64,000 nt of DNA. Origin: Ottowia sp. SB7-C50 (lineage in GTDB: Bacteria; Pseudomonadota; Gammaproteobacteria; Burkholderiales; Burkholderiaceae_C). Location: positions 3,534,001-3,598,000 of the forward strand of contig NZ_CP136995.1 of the NCBI RefSeq assembly GCF_033110285.1, read 5' to 3'. Made by a program: the position numbers and the translations under genes. This document shows positions 17,971 through 26,932 of the stretch, piece after piece. Position 1 is the stretch's first letter; every line of letters begins with the position of its first letter. Below the pieces are notes generated by a model. It had not been told where the DNA came from and did no database searches. It saw only the letters and a program-made list of their open reading frames with translations.

Positions 17971-19144
17971 CTCCAGCGCCACCGCGGTCGCTTCGCCACC
18001 GCCGATGCACAGCGTGGCCAGGCCCTTCTTCTTGCCGCGCGCCTTCAGGGCGTGAATCAGCGTGACCATGATGCGCGCGCCGCTGGCGCCGATCGGGTGC
18101 CCCAGCGCGCAGGCGCCGCCGTTGACGTTGACCTTGTCGTGCGGCACCTTCAGGTCGTGCATCAGCGCCATCGGCACCACGGCGAAGGCTTCGTTGATTT
18201 CCCACAGATCGACGTCATCGACCTTCCAGCCGGCCTTTTCCAGCGCCTTCTCGGTGGCGCCGATGGGGGGCGGTGCTGAACCACTCCGGTTCCTGCGCGT
18301 GCGTGGCGTGGCTGACGATGCGCGCCAGCGGCTTGACGCCCAGCTTCTTGGCCGTGCTCTCGCGCATCAGCACCATGGCGGCGGCGCCGTCGTTGATGCT
18401 GGAGCTGGCGGCCGCCGTGACGGTGCCGTCTTTCTTGAACGCGGGTTTGAGCGTGGGGATCTTGTCCACGTTGATCTTGCCCGGCCCTTCGTCGGTGTCC
18501 ACCACGCGCTCGCCCTTGCGGTCCTTCACCGTCACGGGGGCGATCTCGTCCTTGAAGGCACCGCTTTTGATAGCAGCCTGCGCGCGCTGCACGCTGGCCA
18601 TGGCGAATTTATCTTGTGCGTCGCGGGTGAAGTTGTACTTGGCGGCGCAGTCCTCGCCAAAGGTGCCCATGCTGCGGCCAGCTTCGTAGGCGTCTTCCAG
18701 GCCGTCGAGCATCATGTGGTCGTACACCTTGTCGTGGCCCATGCGGTAGCCGCCGCGGCCTTTCTGCAGCAGATAGGGTGCGTTGGTCATGCTCTCCATG
18801 CCGCCAGCGACCAGCACGTCGTGTGTGCCCGCCACCAGCATGTCGTGCGCGAACATCGCCGCGCGCATGCCCGAGCCGCACATCTTGCTGAGCGTGACGG
18901 CGCCCGCGCTCTTGGGCAGCCCGCCCTTGAACGCCGCCTGCCGCGCCGGCGCCTGCCCCTGGCCGGCCATCAGGCAGTTGCCGAAGATGACTTCGGTGAC
19001 CAGTTCAGGCTTGATTCCGGCGCGCTCCACTGCGGCTTTGATAGCAGCGCCCCCAAGATCGTGGGCGGCCAGCGGCGTGAAGTCGCCCTGGAAACTGCCC
19101 ATGGGGGTGCGGGCGGCGGAAACGATGACGATGGGGTCACTCAT
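17962..19144 (-). CDS. Acetyl-CoA C-acetyltransferase (thiolase), frameshifted at a G6 run
   Basis: ATG 19144 has a strong AGGAG site. Thiolase features: active Cys89 in '[12 protein letters not shown]', '[13 protein letters not shown]', then after the shift 'NEAF'-type region, His in '[16 protein letters not shown]' and the last Cys in '[12 protein letters not shown]'. The first frame leaves the family after 'EWFSTAP'; the second runs from there to 17962. One G fewer in the six at 18265-18270 joins them to '[14 protein letters not shown]' and a protein of about 393 residues, the normal length. It condenses or cleaves acetoacetyl-CoA. Because the rest is intact, sequencing error is more likely than decay. 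The gene overlaps the HNH gene upstream by 8 bp and its stop lies in a dispersed repeat. Confidence 0.88.
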
Positions 19145-20213
19145 GCTTAGGCTCCTGATTAAGAAAGGCTTTGATTTCGTCTACGGAATATGGGGGACTC
19201 TTGAAGTGCGCCACCGCATGGCAATTCGCACATAACGGCCGAAGGTCGGATATGGCATTGGTCACCGAATTTGGCTCCATCGAGGCCAACGGCGTAAGGT
19301 GGTGAACTTGGATGTAGCGCTCAGCGACAGGTCCGTACGCCTTTCCGAAGTCGAAACCACAGGCGACGCAAGCGCAGCCATGGTGGGCCAAACATGCGCG
19401 CCGAGCGCTGGCGTCACGCTCATATCGGGTTGATTGGACCAAGGTCGGGCGGCCTTCGAAATAATCGACTTGGCCGTGATCGTTGGTCTGCTGCGCAGTT
19501 TCATCATCAGGGGGTGACGGTTCAACTTGGGGCGTCGCACAAAATGCCCTTGCGTACTCCACCAGTCCGGGTGAATGTGTCCGCTTGAAGGGTGTAGTTG
19601 TCCGGATTTTCCCCGTGGGCGTCTGCACTGCAAGCGAGATATAGCGTCCTTGCGCCTCCGAGATCGTGTCAAACCACCGCCTGAATCTGGCCGTTGAGCT
19701 GACATCGATTTCCACGGCATGCTGGGGCAGTGGAACGCTCTTGTAGCTGGCAGGCACCGCGTATATGCCCGCGTCGTCTGCCTGTGTTGCCTCTAGCACG
19801 GCTGCTGGCAGATCGCCCTGTGTCAAAACCCTGACCCAATACGCAATGGCTCCCTGTTCGTCTTGCTCGTCCACATTCACGTCAACATCTTCAACTTCTG
19901 TCTCTGGCGAAAAAGACCGATTGTTTGATGGTGGAAAGGGCCACATGACAGACCGATGATCTGACGTTCGGAAGGGCCACATCACAGCGGTGTCACATGT
20001 CAAGGCTTCAACTTGCCCCACATTCAACCGAAACCCGCCTTCGCGCATCGTGACCGACCAAGCACCTGGCGCTAGAGCTTCCACGCGATCAATCGTCCTG
20101 AGGAGGCAGCGAAGCACCTCCTGCCGCACCTCGGAGTCCGGAACCGCCGCCGTCATCACTGACTCGGCGTCCGTAATAGAAGAACGATCAAAAGCAAGGG
20201 CTGGATCGGTCAT
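19137..20213 (-). CDS. HNH endonuclease with uncharacterised N-terminal region
   Basis: 358 residues. The C-terminal 80 residues form an McrA-like HNH nuclease: zinc pair 'CVACGFDF', then 'IQVHHLTPLA', 'DLRPLCANCHAVAH'. The HH, N and H of the betabetaalpha-metal site are all present. The first 240 residues match no domain that I recognise; they include a tandem near-repeat 'VMWPFRTSDHRS' / 'VMWPFPPSNNRS' and an acidic stretch (ETEVEDVDVNVDEQDE). The DNA is visibly less G/C-rich with less biased third positions than its neighbours, which suggests horizontal gain. It lies 16 bp after vapC and its last 8 bp overlap the thiolase start. Role unknown; restriction or defence is plausible because such HNH architectures are common there. 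Confidence 0.8.
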   Translation of the reverse strand: MTDPALAFDRSSITDAESVMTAAVPDSEVRQEVLRCLLRTIDRVEALAPGAWSVTMREGGFRLNVGQVEALTCDTAVMWPFRTSDHRSVMWPFPPSNNRSFSPETEVEDVDVNVDEQDEQGAIAYWVRVLTQGDLPAAVLEATQADDAGIYAVPASYKSVPLPQHAVEIDVSSTARFRRWFDTISEAQGRYISLAVQTPTGKIRTTTPFKRTHSPGLVEYARAFCATPQVEPSPPDDETAQQTNDHGQVDYFEGRPTLVQSTRYERDASARRACLAHHGCACVACGFDFGKAYGPVAERYIQVHHLTPLASMEPNSVTNAISDLRPLCANCHAVAHFKSPPYSVDEIKAFLNQEPKHE

Positions 20214-20229
20214 TTCGCCAAATGAGAAA

Positions 20230-20610
20230 TCAGTGCACCTGCGGCTGATGAAGTACGCTAAAGCCGTCGGCTAGAGTCGCAAGGCGCTTGTCCAGCGTCC
20301 ACAACTGCGCATCTGGCGTCATCAGCGTCGAGGCCAGCAGCAGGATGTCGACCAACCCGCAACCCAGGCCGAACAGGCGCTCGCGCTCGATGAACTGCAG
20401 GGCCTCGCCAACGCTGGCTTGTTGGGCAGGACGCAGGCAAGCGAGATCGGACAGGGTCTGGCTGCGCGCGGGCGGCGAGCCGCAGGCGATTTCGCCCACC
20501 ACGAGGGGATGCGTCAGCACCTGATCGGTCGTCAGCAGCGCCGTCAAGGCGTCATTGCCGTGGCGGAAGTGATCGACCCACACGGAGGTGTCCACCAGCA
20601 CGGCGCTCAT
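20230..20610 (-). CDS. vapC: VapC-type PIN toxin (first vapBC locus)
   Basis: 126 residues with a PIN-domain ribonuclease: Asp in '[11 protein letters not shown]', Glu in 'VVGEIACG', Asp in '[10 protein letters not shown]' and the C-terminal acid in 'LWTLDKRLA'. PIN toxins cleave RNA, often tRNA, when not bound by their antitoxin. ATG overlaps the vapB stop (ATGA), which is typical of these pairs. The HNH gene follows 16 bp downstream. Confidence 0.88.
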   Translation of the reverse strand: MSAVLVDTSVWVDHFRHGNDALTALLTTDQVLTHPLVVGEIACGSPPARSQTLSDLACLRPAQQASVGEALQFIERERLFGLGCGLVDILLLASTLMTPDAQLWTLDKRLATLADGFSVLHQPQVH

Positions 20611-20813
20611 GCGGCAGCATCGCCCGGGCGGCGGCGCGACACGTCGGTCATCTTGGGCGCGGCCGCGCCCAGCGTGGCGAGGCGCTTGGCAGCCTGGACG
20701 CGGACGAAGGTCTTGACCGCCTCTCGAAACAGATCGGCCTTGTCCATGGTCGGATCGGCCACTTCAAGTGCCTTTTCATACAGCGCATCGTCGATGGTGA
20801 CAGTCGTTCGCAT
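20607..20813 (-). CDS. vapB: VapB-type antitoxin (first vapBC locus)
   Basis: 68 residues: an N-terminal ribbon-helix-helix-like start '[19 protein letters not shown]' followed by '[22 protein letters not shown]', as in the DUF2191 VapB group (second quotation shortened here to the opening residues). It binds DNA and neutralises VapC. First gene of the vapB-vapC-HNH row; the ATG follows an A/T-rich region with repeated ATTGATGC boxes. Confidence 0.85.
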   Translation of the reverse strand: MRTTVTIDDALYEKALEVADPTMDKADLFREAVKTFVRVQAAKRLATLGAAAPKMTDVSRRRPGDAAA

Positions 20814-20827
20814 GGAATATCCTCAAT

Positions 20828-20857
20828 ATTGATGCCAAATTACATCATAATTGATGC
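20828..20857 (-). promoter_or_regulatory. Candidate vapB operator/promoter
   Basis: ATTGATGC occurs at 20828-20835 and again at 20850-20857, exactly 22 bp apart, i.e. on the same face of the helix. Between them is TATGAT on the minus strand (20844-20849), a possible -10. This is the arrangement expected for autoregulation by a VapB-VapC complex. Confidence 0.45.
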
Positions 20858-20861
20858 TCAA

Positions 20862-22766
20862 TCATTCCGAAGGTTCCGCAACCGTGGCCGGCGACGATGT
20901 GTCCGGCTGGTGCGCTGGCGTTTCGCCAAACGCCGCCGCCGGATCGGCCAGTTCGGACGCACCCCTGATCCCACCATTGACCTCGAACCGCCGGTGCACC
21001 CCATACGGAAAGAAATCAATCACCTCCCCGCTCTTGATCCGCGCCTTGTTCTGCTGCCAGAACTCCGGCTCCAGCAGATCAGCGTGGTGGCGCATGAAGG
21101 CTTCGCGCACGCGCGAGTTGCCGAGCAGGAAGGGGCCGAAGGTTTCGGGGAACACATCACCCTTGGCGACGTGGTACCAGATCTCGCCGCTCATCTCGTC
21201 TTCTTCGTTGCGCGGCGGGGGCACGCGGCGGAAGTTGCAGTCGGTGAGGTACTCGATCTCGTCGTAGTCGTAGAACACCACCTTGCCGTGGCGCGTGACG
21301 CCGAAGTTCTTCCACAGCATGTCGCCGGGGAAAATGTTGGCGGCCACCAGGTCCTTGATGGCGTTGCCGTATTCGATGACGGCGTGCTCCAGTTGCGCGC
21401 TGGCTGCGGCGTCGTCGGGGCCGGCGTCAAAGGCTTCCTGCAAATACAGGTTGAGCGGGATCATGCGCCGCTCGATGTAGGCGTGGCTGATGATGACCTC
21501 GATCTGGCCATCACCGTCGCGGTCTGAAATCTCGAGCTGGCTGGGCGCGAACTTCTCAATCTCGGCGATCAGCTCGTCCTCGAAGCGGTCGCGCGGAAAG
21601 GCGATGAGCGAGAACTCCATCGTGTCCGCCATGCGGCCCACGCGGTCGTGCTGTTTGACGAGCTGGTACTTGCCGCGAATCTGCTCGCGCGTGGTGTCCT
21701 TGGGCGCCTGGTACCAGTCCTTGATGACCTTGAACACGTAGGGAAAGCTCGGCAGGTCAAACACCAGCATCACCATGCCCTTGATGCCGGGCGCGATGCG
21801 GAACTTGTCGGTGCTGTGTCGCAGGTGCCAGAGAAAGTCGCGGTAGAACAGGTTCTTGCCCTGCTTTGCCAGGCCCAGCGCGTTGTAAATTTCGGCGCGC
21901 GGCTTGCGCGGCATGAGGCTGCGCAGAAACTGCACATAGGCCGACGGAATTTCCATGTCGACCATGAAGTAGGCGCGCGAGAAGCTGAACAAAATCAGCA
22001 TGTCTTCTTCGCCGAACAGCGCCGCGTCGACATACACCGTACCGGGCGTGCGGTGCAGCAGCGGCAGGGCGAAGGGCAGTTCGCGGAAGCCGTTGATGAC
22101 TTTGCCGACCAGATACGCACCCTTGTTGCGGTAGAACAGGCTGGACAGCACCTGCACCTGAAAGTTGGGGCGCGGCTTGTCGGCACCCCATTCGGCCAAC
22201 ATGGCCGCGGCCACGCGGCGCGCATCGCGCGCGATGTCTTCGAAGGCGCAATGCAGGTCGAACGACTCCAGCACGGCGCGCACGGTGTCTTCGAGCTTGC
22301 CGGGGCGCGGATAGAACGCCAGGTACGTGGTCTTGGCCCTGGGGTCGTCGGTCTCCAGGTACTCCGTGCTGATGGCCGGGCGAACGAAGATGAAATCGTT
22401 GTGAAAATAGCTGCGGTGCAGGATGCGCGTGCTGACCGAGTTGAAGAAGGTCTCGGCCAATTCGGGCTGCTTGTGCGCCACCAGCATGCCGATGTAGTGC
22501 AGCTTGACCTGCTGCCATGTTTCCATCGGCTGTTCGCCGGCCTTGAACTCGCGCTCCAGGCGCCTCTGGCATTCGCGCACGCGCAGGTCGTAGAACTCGA
22601 TGCGCTCACGCTGGGCGCGCTGCTGGCCGTGCCAGTCGCAGGTTTCAAAGCGGTGCTTGGCGCGCGCGCTTTCGGTGCGGAACAGCCGGTAATGGCGGTT
22701 GAACCCGTCGATCATGGCTTGCGCGATCTCGCGCGCCAGCGGTGAATCGAGGGGCTGCGGCAGCAT
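20862..22766 (-). CDS. aceK: Isocitrate dehydrogenase kinase/phosphatase
   Basis: 634 residues from ATG 22766, slightly longer than E. coli AceK because of a Pro/Ala-rich C-terminal tail after '[14 protein letters not shown]'. AceK phosphorylates isocitrate dehydrogenase to divert carbon into the glyoxylate shunt during growth on acetate or fatty acids, and also reverses the reaction. Markers seen: '[11 protein letters not shown]', '[18 protein letters not shown]', the ATP-binding 'VFKVIKD', '[13 protein letters not shown]' and '[12 protein letters not shown]', the kinase-like catalytic and metal-binding segment. The gene starts one base after the carbonic anhydrase stop, so they are cotranscribed. 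The isocitrate dehydrogenase gene is not in the window. Confidence 0.95.
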   Translation of the reverse strand: MLPQPLDSPLAREIAQAMIDGFNRHYRLFRTESARAKHRFETCDWHGQQRAQRERIEFYDLRVRECQRRLEREFKAGEQPMETWQQVKLHYIGMLVAHKQPELAETFFNSVSTRILHRSYFHNDFIFVRPAISTEYLETDDPRAKTTYLAFYPRPGKLEDTVRAVLESFDLHCAFEDIARDARRVAAAMLAEWGADKPRPNFQVQVLSSLFYRNKGAYLVGKVINGFRELPFALPLLHRTPGTVYVDAALFGEEDMLILFSFSRAYFMVDMEIPSAYVQFLRSLMPRKPRAEIYNALGLAKQGKNLFYRDFLWHLRHSTDKFRIAPGIKGMVMLVFDLPSFPYVFKVIKDWYQAPKDTTREQIRGKYQLVKQHDRVGRMADTMEFSLIAFPRDRFEDELIAEIEKFAPSQLEISDRDGDGQIEVIISHAYIERRMIPLNLYLQEAFDAGPDDAAASAQLEHAVIEYGNAIKDLVAANIFPGDMLWKNFGVTRHGKVVFYDYDEIEYLTDCNFRRVPPPRNEEDEMSGEIWYHVAKGDVFPETFGPFLLGNSRVREAFMRHHADLLEPEFWQQNKARIKSGEVIDFFPYGVHRRFEVNGGIRGASELADPAAAFGETPAHQPDTSSPATVAEPSE

Positions 22767-22767
22767 G

Positions 22768-23457
22768 CTACAGAGGCAGGTCGCTCGAACCCGGCTTGGC
22801 ATCGGGCGAGCGGGGGTAGCGCTTGATGGCGGTGCGGAACACCTCCACCACCTCGTCGGGGTTCTTCATGGTCACGCCCAGGTTCTTCACCAAGCCATCC
22901 TTCAACCCGTAGCACCAGCCGTGCACGGCCAGCGGCTGGCCGCGCTTCCAGGCGTCCTGCACCACGTTGGACTGCGCCACGTTGCCGACCTGCTCAATCA
23001 CGTTCATCTCGCACAGCGTGTCTTCCTGCGCGGTGCCGCACAGGTGCATCAGGCGGCCGCGGTGACGCATCTTCACGTCGTGCACGTGGCGCAACCAGTT
23101 GTCGGCCAGGCCCACGCGCTTGTCGTGCAGCGCGGCCAGCACACCGCCGCAGCCGTAATGGCCCACCACCATGATGTGCTCCACTTTCAGCACATCGACG
23201 GCGAACTGGATCACGGACAGCGCGTTCAGGTCAGAGTGCACCACCACGTTGGCCACGTTGCGGTGCACGAACACCTCGCCCGGCGCCAGGCCGATCACCT
23301 GGTTGGCCGGCACGCGGCTGTCCGAACAGCCGATCCACAGGTATTTGGGCGACTGCTGCGCCGACAGCTGCTGAAAGAAACCCGGCTGGTCGCGCTCAAC
23401 CCGCTCGGCCCAGGCGCGGTTGTTGTCGATGAGGTGTTGGAGCGATGAAAAAGGCAT
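22768..23457 (-). CDS. can: Beta-class carbonic anhydrase
   Basis: 229 residues. Zinc ligands Cys44 and Asp46 in '[10 protein letters not shown]', and His100 and Cys103 in 'VVGHYGCGG'. It interconverts CO2 and bicarbonate in the cytoplasm and supplies bicarbonate for carboxylases. Full length for proteobacterial Can (about 220 residues). It lies directly upstream of aceK on the same strand. Confidence 0.95.
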   Translation of the reverse strand: MPFSSLQHLIDNNRAWAERVERDQPGFFQQLSAQQSPKYLWIGCSDSRVPANQVIGLAPGEVFVHRNVANVVVHSDLNALSVIQFAVDVLKVEHIMVVGHYGCGGVLAALHDKRVGLADNWLRHVHDVKMRHRGRLMHLCGTAQEDTLCEMNVIEQVGNVAQSNVVQDAWKRGQPLAVHGWCYGLKDGLVKNLGVTMKNPDEVVEVFRTAIKRYPRSPDAKPGSSDLPL

Positions 23458-23493
23458 GGCAACGATCTTATCGACAGCCGATGACAGGGCGGC

Positions 23494-24675
23494 TTACATC
23501 GTCTCGGCGAACAACTCCCGCCCGATCAGCATGCGGCGAATCTCCGACGTGCCGGCGCCAATCTCATACAGCTTGGCATCGCGCCACAGGCGCCCCAGCG
23601 GGTATTCGTTGATGTAGCCGTTGCCGCCGAACAGCTGGATGCCGTCGCCGGCCATCTTGGTGGCCATTTCGGCCGTCCACAGGATGACGCTGGCGCAGTC
23701 CTTGCGCACCTGGCGCACGTGGGCGGCGCCCAGCGCGTCCAAGTTCTTGCCGATGGTGTAGAGAAAGGCGCGGCCGGCCTGCAGCACGGTGTACATATCC
23801 GCCACCTTGCCCTGCACCAGCTGGAATTCGCCGATGCTCTGGCCGAACTGCTTGCGGTCGTGGATGTAGGGGATGACGTTGTCCATCACCGCCTGCATGA
23901 TGCCGATGGGGCCGCCGGCCAGCACCGCACGTTCGTAGTCCAGGCCGCTCATCAGCACCTTGGCGCCCTGGTTCAGGCCGCCGAGGATGTTGGCCTCGGG
24001 CACTTCCACGTTATCAAACACCATCTCACCGGTGTGGCTGCCGCGCATGCCCAGCTTGTCGAGCTTTTGCGCGGTGGAAAAGCCCTTCATGCCTTTTTCA
24101 ACGATGAAGGCGGTGACGCCACGCGCGCCCAGTTCGGGCTCGGTCTTGGCATAGACCACCATGGTGTCGGCATCGGGGCCGTTGGTGATCCACATCTTGG
24201 TGCCGTTCAGCAGGTAGTAGCCGCCCTTGTCTTCGGCCTTGAGCTTCATGCTGATGACGTCGCTGCCCGCGCCCGGCTCGCTCATGGCGAGGGCGCCCAC
24301 GTGCTGACCGCTGACCAGCTTGGGCAAATACTTGGCCTTTTGCGCGTCGCTGCCGTTGCGCTTGATCTGGTTTACGCACAGGTTGCTGTGCGCGCCGTAG
24401 CTCAGGCCAATCGACGCGCTGGCGCGGCTGATTTCTTCCATGGCGATCATGTGCGCCAGATAGCCCATGTTGCTGCCGCCGTATTCCTCGGGCACGGTGA
24501 TGCCCAGCACACCCAGCTCGCCCATCTTGGGCCACAGGTCCATCGGGAACTGGTCGCTCTTGTCGACCTCGGCGGCGCGCGGGGCGATCTCGGCCTGCGC
24601 GAAGTCACGCACGGCGTCGCGCAGCGCGTCGATGTCTTCACCAAGCTGGAAGTTCAGGCCGGGCAGGTTGCTCAT
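23494..24675 (-). CDS. ivd: Isovaleryl-CoA dehydrogenase
   Basis: 393 residues from ATG 24675 with a GGAGAC site. Acyl-CoA dehydrogenase fold with the isovaleryl-specific position of the catalytic base: Glu in '[14 protein letters not shown]', where other members of the superfamily have it near the C-terminus. FAD contacts '[11 protein letters not shown]' and 'WITNGPDAD', and C-terminal '[15 protein letters not shown]' / '[12 protein letters not shown]'. It converts isovaleryl-CoA to 3-methylcrotonyl-CoA in leucine breakdown. The neighbours (a thioesterase and a LiuR-like regulator) fit that pathway, but the methylcrotonyl-CoA carboxylase genes are not here. The equivalent in Pseudomonas is liuA. 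Confidence 0.92.
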   Translation of the reverse strand: MSNLPGLNFQLGEDIDALRDAVRDFAQAEIAPRAAEVDKSDQFPMDLWPKMGELGVLGITVPEEYGGSNMGYLAHMIAMEEISRASASIGLSYGAHSNLCVNQIKRNGSDAQKAKYLPKLVSGQHVGALAMSEPGAGSDVISMKLKAEDKGGYYLLNGTKMWITNGPDADTMVVYAKTEPELGARGVTAFIVEKGMKGFSTAQKLDKLGMRGSHTGEMVFDNVEVPEANILGGLNQGAKVLMSGLDYERAVLAGGPIGIMQAVMDNVIPYIHDRKQFGQSIGEFQLVQGKVADMYTVLQAGRAFLYTIGKNLDALGAAHVRQVRKDCASVILWTAEMATKMAGDGIQLFGGNGYINEYPLGRLWRDAKLYEIGAGTSEIRRMLIGRELFAETM

Positions 24676-24729
24676 GTTCTTGTCTCCTAATAAAAAGTCA
24701 AATATTTGATCGGTCAAGCGGCCGCGGAG

Positions 24730-24834
24730 CAGGCCATGCCAGTGAACGCCGTGCACGGACCTGCGCCGGGCACTGGCGTTGTCCCCCATGCGCAGCAAAG
24801 GGGGGGAAGGCGCAAAGCGACTCAGGGGGGGTCA
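24730..24834 (-). repeat. Comamonadaceae-type 3'-end repeat, copy 1
   Basis: About 105 bp running from GCAGGCCATGCCAG to GGGGGGGAAGGCGCAAAGCG, then ACTCAGGGGGGGTCAT. It aligns over its length with 33606-33705. It lies just after the stop codon of the thioesterase gene (minus strand) and before ivd. On the gene's strand it reads CCCCCCTGAGTCGCTTTGCG..., a partly self-complementary segment that could act in 3'-end formation. Confidence 0.6.
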
Positions 24835-24839
24835 TTTTC

Positions 24840-25283
24840 TCAATACGTTTTGGGTACCGGCACCAGGGTCTGCTGCATCAGCGCGCACGGCCCTTCCTTG
24901 CCATCATCGTCCACGTGCGTGACCTCGGCGGTGGTGACGATCAGGCGCTTGCCGGGCTTGACCACGCGGCCAATGGCACGGAGCGCGCCGCCCTGGTAGC
25001 TGCCCAGAAAGTTGATCTTGTATTCGGCGGTGACCACTTCCATGCCCTCGGGCGCGAGCGTCAGCCCCGCATAGCCGCCCGCGATGTCGGCCACCGCGCC
25101 CATGGCGCCGCCGTGAAAACCGTCCTGCTGCTGCGTCACCTTGTCGGAATAGGGCAGCCAGATCTCGACCAACCCGGGCTCGACGCGGCGCAATTGCGCG
25201 CCCAAGTGCTGCATCATCCCCTGGCGGGCAAAGCTGTCGGCTACGCGCGCGTGCAGGGCCTGGGGGTCGGCGGGCTTGTTCAT
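24840..25283 (-). CDS. PaaI-family hotdog thioesterase
   Basis: 147 residues with the hotdog fold: 'QQQDGFHGGAMGAVADIAGGYA' contains the helix that lines the active site (key part GFHGGAMGAVAD), with later strands 'VTAEYKINFLG' and 'RAIGRVVKPGKRL'. The family hydrolyses acyl- or aryl-CoA thioesters. Position between ivd and the LiuR-like regulator, with a strong palindrome in its leader, suggests a role in clearing branched-chain acyl-CoA; that is inference. Confidence 0.85.
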   Translation of the reverse strand: MNKPADPQALHARVADSFARQGMMQHLGAQLRRVEPGLVEIWLPYSDKVTQQQDGFHGGAMGAVADIAGGYAGLTLAPEGMEVVTAEYKINFLGSYQGGALRAIGRVVKPGKRLIVTTAEVTHVDDDGKEGPCALMQQTLVPVPKTY

Positions 25284-25302
25284 GGCTGAACCCTGGATTG
25301 TG

Positions 25303-25326
25303 ATTGACGTTTACGTAAACGTCAAT
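25303..25326. promoter_or_regulatory. Candidate LiuR operator, perfect 24-bp palindrome
   Basis: Perfect palindrome with half site ATTGACGTTTAC, centred at 25314/25315. It covers the regulator's stop codon and lies 20 bp upstream of the thioesterase ATG, so it could control thioesterase-ivd transcription. A shorter version sits at 25808-25823. Confidence 0.7.
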
Positions 25327-25738
25327 TGGACTTTGACTTTTTGGCCGCCGGGCGGTTGACGCGCGCCAGCAAGGTGCGCGCTTCCTTCTCATGCTCGCTG
25401 ATCTCGCTCAGCGTGGCCTGCAGCTCGGCCAGTTGCGCCTCCAGCTGGGCGCGGTGCTGGCTCAGCACTTCCAGGAACTTGCGCAGCTGCGGACCGGTGT
25501 CGCGCGGGCTGTCGTACATATCGATCAGCGCCTTGGCCTCGTGCAGCGACAGGCCCAGTCGCTTGGCGCGCAGGGTCAGCTTCAGGCGCGTGCGGTCGCG
25601 GCTGCTGTACACGCGCTGGCGACCGCCCGGGCCGGAGCGCGCCGGCTCCAGCAGGCCCATGTCTTCATAGAAGCGCATGGCGCGCGGCGTCAGGTCGAAT
25701 TCGCGCGCCAGGTCGCTGATGGAATAGGTGGTGGCCAT
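25322..25738 (-). CDS. MerR-family regulator, LiuR-like
   Basis: 138 residues. N-terminal winged helix-turn-helix 'YSISDLAREFDLTPRAMRFYEDMGLL' (residues 5-30; key residues LTPRAMRFYE), then a dimerisation coiled coil (residues 90-130, 'QLEAQLAELQATLSEISEHE') and a Lys-rich end. No metal-binding Cys, so it should sense an organic ligand. Family and context point to LiuR, the MerR-type regulator of leucine and isovalerate degradation in proteobacteria, whose motif resembles the TTGACGT...ACGTCAA palindromes on both sides of the gene. It is divergent from the MBL hydrolase gene. Confidence 0.85.
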   Translation of the reverse strand: MATTYSISDLAREFDLTPRAMRFYEDMGLLEPARSGPGGRQRVYSSRDRTRLKLTLRAKRLGLSLHEAKALIDMYDSPRDTGPQLRKFLEVLSQHRAQLEAQLAELQATLSEISEHEKEARTLLARVNRPAAKKSKSN

Positions 25739-25807
25739 GAGGCGAACAATGGCTGTCGCGCACGTACAGGCACGGCGCGCGGCTCCTTCATAGAATGGGC
25801 TGCAAGG

Positions 25808-25823
25808 TTGACGTTTACGTCAA
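25808..25823. promoter_or_regulatory. Candidate LiuR operator in the divergent promoter region
   Basis: TTGACGT-TT-ACGTCAA, between the regulator gene (start 25738) and the MBL hydrolase gene (start 25865). It shares both half sites with the palindrome at 25303-25326 but lacks the inner TTACGTAA extension. Well placed for autoregulation and control of the divergent gene. Confidence 0.65.
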
Positions 25824-25864
25824 TCGCCAAGCATCCTACCGCACCGCCGCCAAAGCACAAGCCC

Positions 25865-26932
25865 ATGTCGATTGCCGCCGAACTGGAACGCGCCCTGCAC
25901 TACCCGCTGGCCGATGAACTGCCGCCGCGCGGTGGCGCGATCACGCTGGCGCCGGGCGTGAAGTGGCTGCGCATGCAGCTGCCGTTTGCGCTGGACCACA
26001 TCAACCTGTGGCTGCTGCGCGACCGCATCGATGGCCGCGACGGCTGGACGGTGGTGGACACCTGCATCGACCACCCACAGTCGCGCGCCGACTGGGAGGC
26101 CATCTTCGCCGCCGAGCTGGACGGCCTGCCCATTCTGCGCGTGCTCGTCACCCACATGCACCCCGACCACGTGGGCCTGGCCCACTGGCTGTGCGAGCGC
26201 TGGAACGCCCCGCTGTGGATGAGCGCCACCGACTACCAGGCCGCGCGCTACGCCTGCCAGGTGGTCAACAGCTTTGGCGGCGACCGGCTGGCCGACTACT
26301 TTCAAAGCCACGGCATGACGGATGCGGGCGACCTGGACCAGATTCGCCACCGCAAAAGCTATTACCGCGGCCTGGTGCCGGCCATGCCGCCCAGCTATGC
26401 GCGGCTGATGAACGGCCGCAGCGTGACGATAGGCGGCCAGGCGTGGCGCTGCATCGCCGGCTACGGCCACGCGCCGGAGCACATGGCGCTGTATTGCGAG
26501 GCGGCGGGCATCCTCATCAGCGGCGACATGGTGCTGCCGCGCATCTCGACCAACGTCAGCGTGTACGAGATGGAGCCCGAGGCCGACGCGCTGACGCTGT
26601 TCCTCGATTCCATCGACCGCTTTCTGCCGCTGCCGGCCGACACGCTGGTGCTGCCTTCGCACGGCAAGCCCTTCACCGGCCTGCACACGCGCATCCAGCA
26701 GTTGCACGACCACCACCGCGACCGCCTGGCCGAGGTGATGGACGCGGCGCGCGACCAACCCGTCAGCGCCTGCGACGTGCTGCCCGTGCTGTTCAAGCGC
26801 CCGCTCGACCTGCACCAGACCACCTTTGCGCTGGGCGAGGCGGTGGCGCACCTGCACCGCCTGTGGCATGCCGGACAACTGAAGCGCGTGCGGGGTGACG
26901 ATGGCATCTGGCGCTTCATGCCGGCGCGTTGA
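25865..26932 (+). CDS. Metallo-beta-lactamase-fold hydrolase
   Basis: 355 residues. MBL metal motif 'THMHPDHVG' (HxHxDH, near residue 100), the third His in 'GYGHAPEHMALY', Asp in 'LISGDMVLP' and the last His in 'LPSHGKPFTG'. A C-terminal helical domain ('RLAEVMDAA', 'HQTTFALGEAVAHLHRL') resembles the LACTB2/glyoxalase-II-like group. Probably hydrolyses a thioester or lactone; the divergent LiuR-type site suggests branched-chain acyl-CoA metabolism. Start ATG 25865 was chosen because upstream residues belong to the operator region. Confidence 0.87.
   Translation: MSIAAELERALHYPLADELPPRGGAITLAPGVKWLRMQLPFALDHINLWLLRDRIDGRDGWTVVDTCIDHPQSRADWEAIFAAELDGLPILRVLVTHMHPDHVGLAHWLCERWNAPLWMSATDYQAARYACQVVNSFGGDRLADYFQSHGMTDAGDLDQIRHRKSYYRGLVPAMPPSYARLMNGRSVTIGGQAWRCIAGYGHAPEHMALYCEAAGILISGDMVLPRISTNVSVYEMEPEADALTLFLDSIDRFLPLPADTLVLPSHGKPFTGLHTRIQQLHDHHRDRLAEVMDAARDQPVSACDVLPVLFKRPLDLHQTTFALGEAVAHLHRLWHAGQLKRVRGDDGIWRFMPAR

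Noticed and set aside
18540..19050. GATAGCAGC matches inside the thiolase gene as more repeat copies
   Set aside because: Only 9-12 bases match, the residues there ([16 protein letters not shown]) are ordinary thiolase sequence, and no second hairpin follows.
19137..20830. Whole region as a prophage or integrative element
   Set aside because: No integrase, attachment repeats or structural genes; only a lower G+C HNH gene and a toxin-antitoxin pair.
24676..24720. TTGACC-17-TTTATT as promoter of ivd
   Set aside because: The start it predicts would fall inside the ribosome site, leaving no usable leader.
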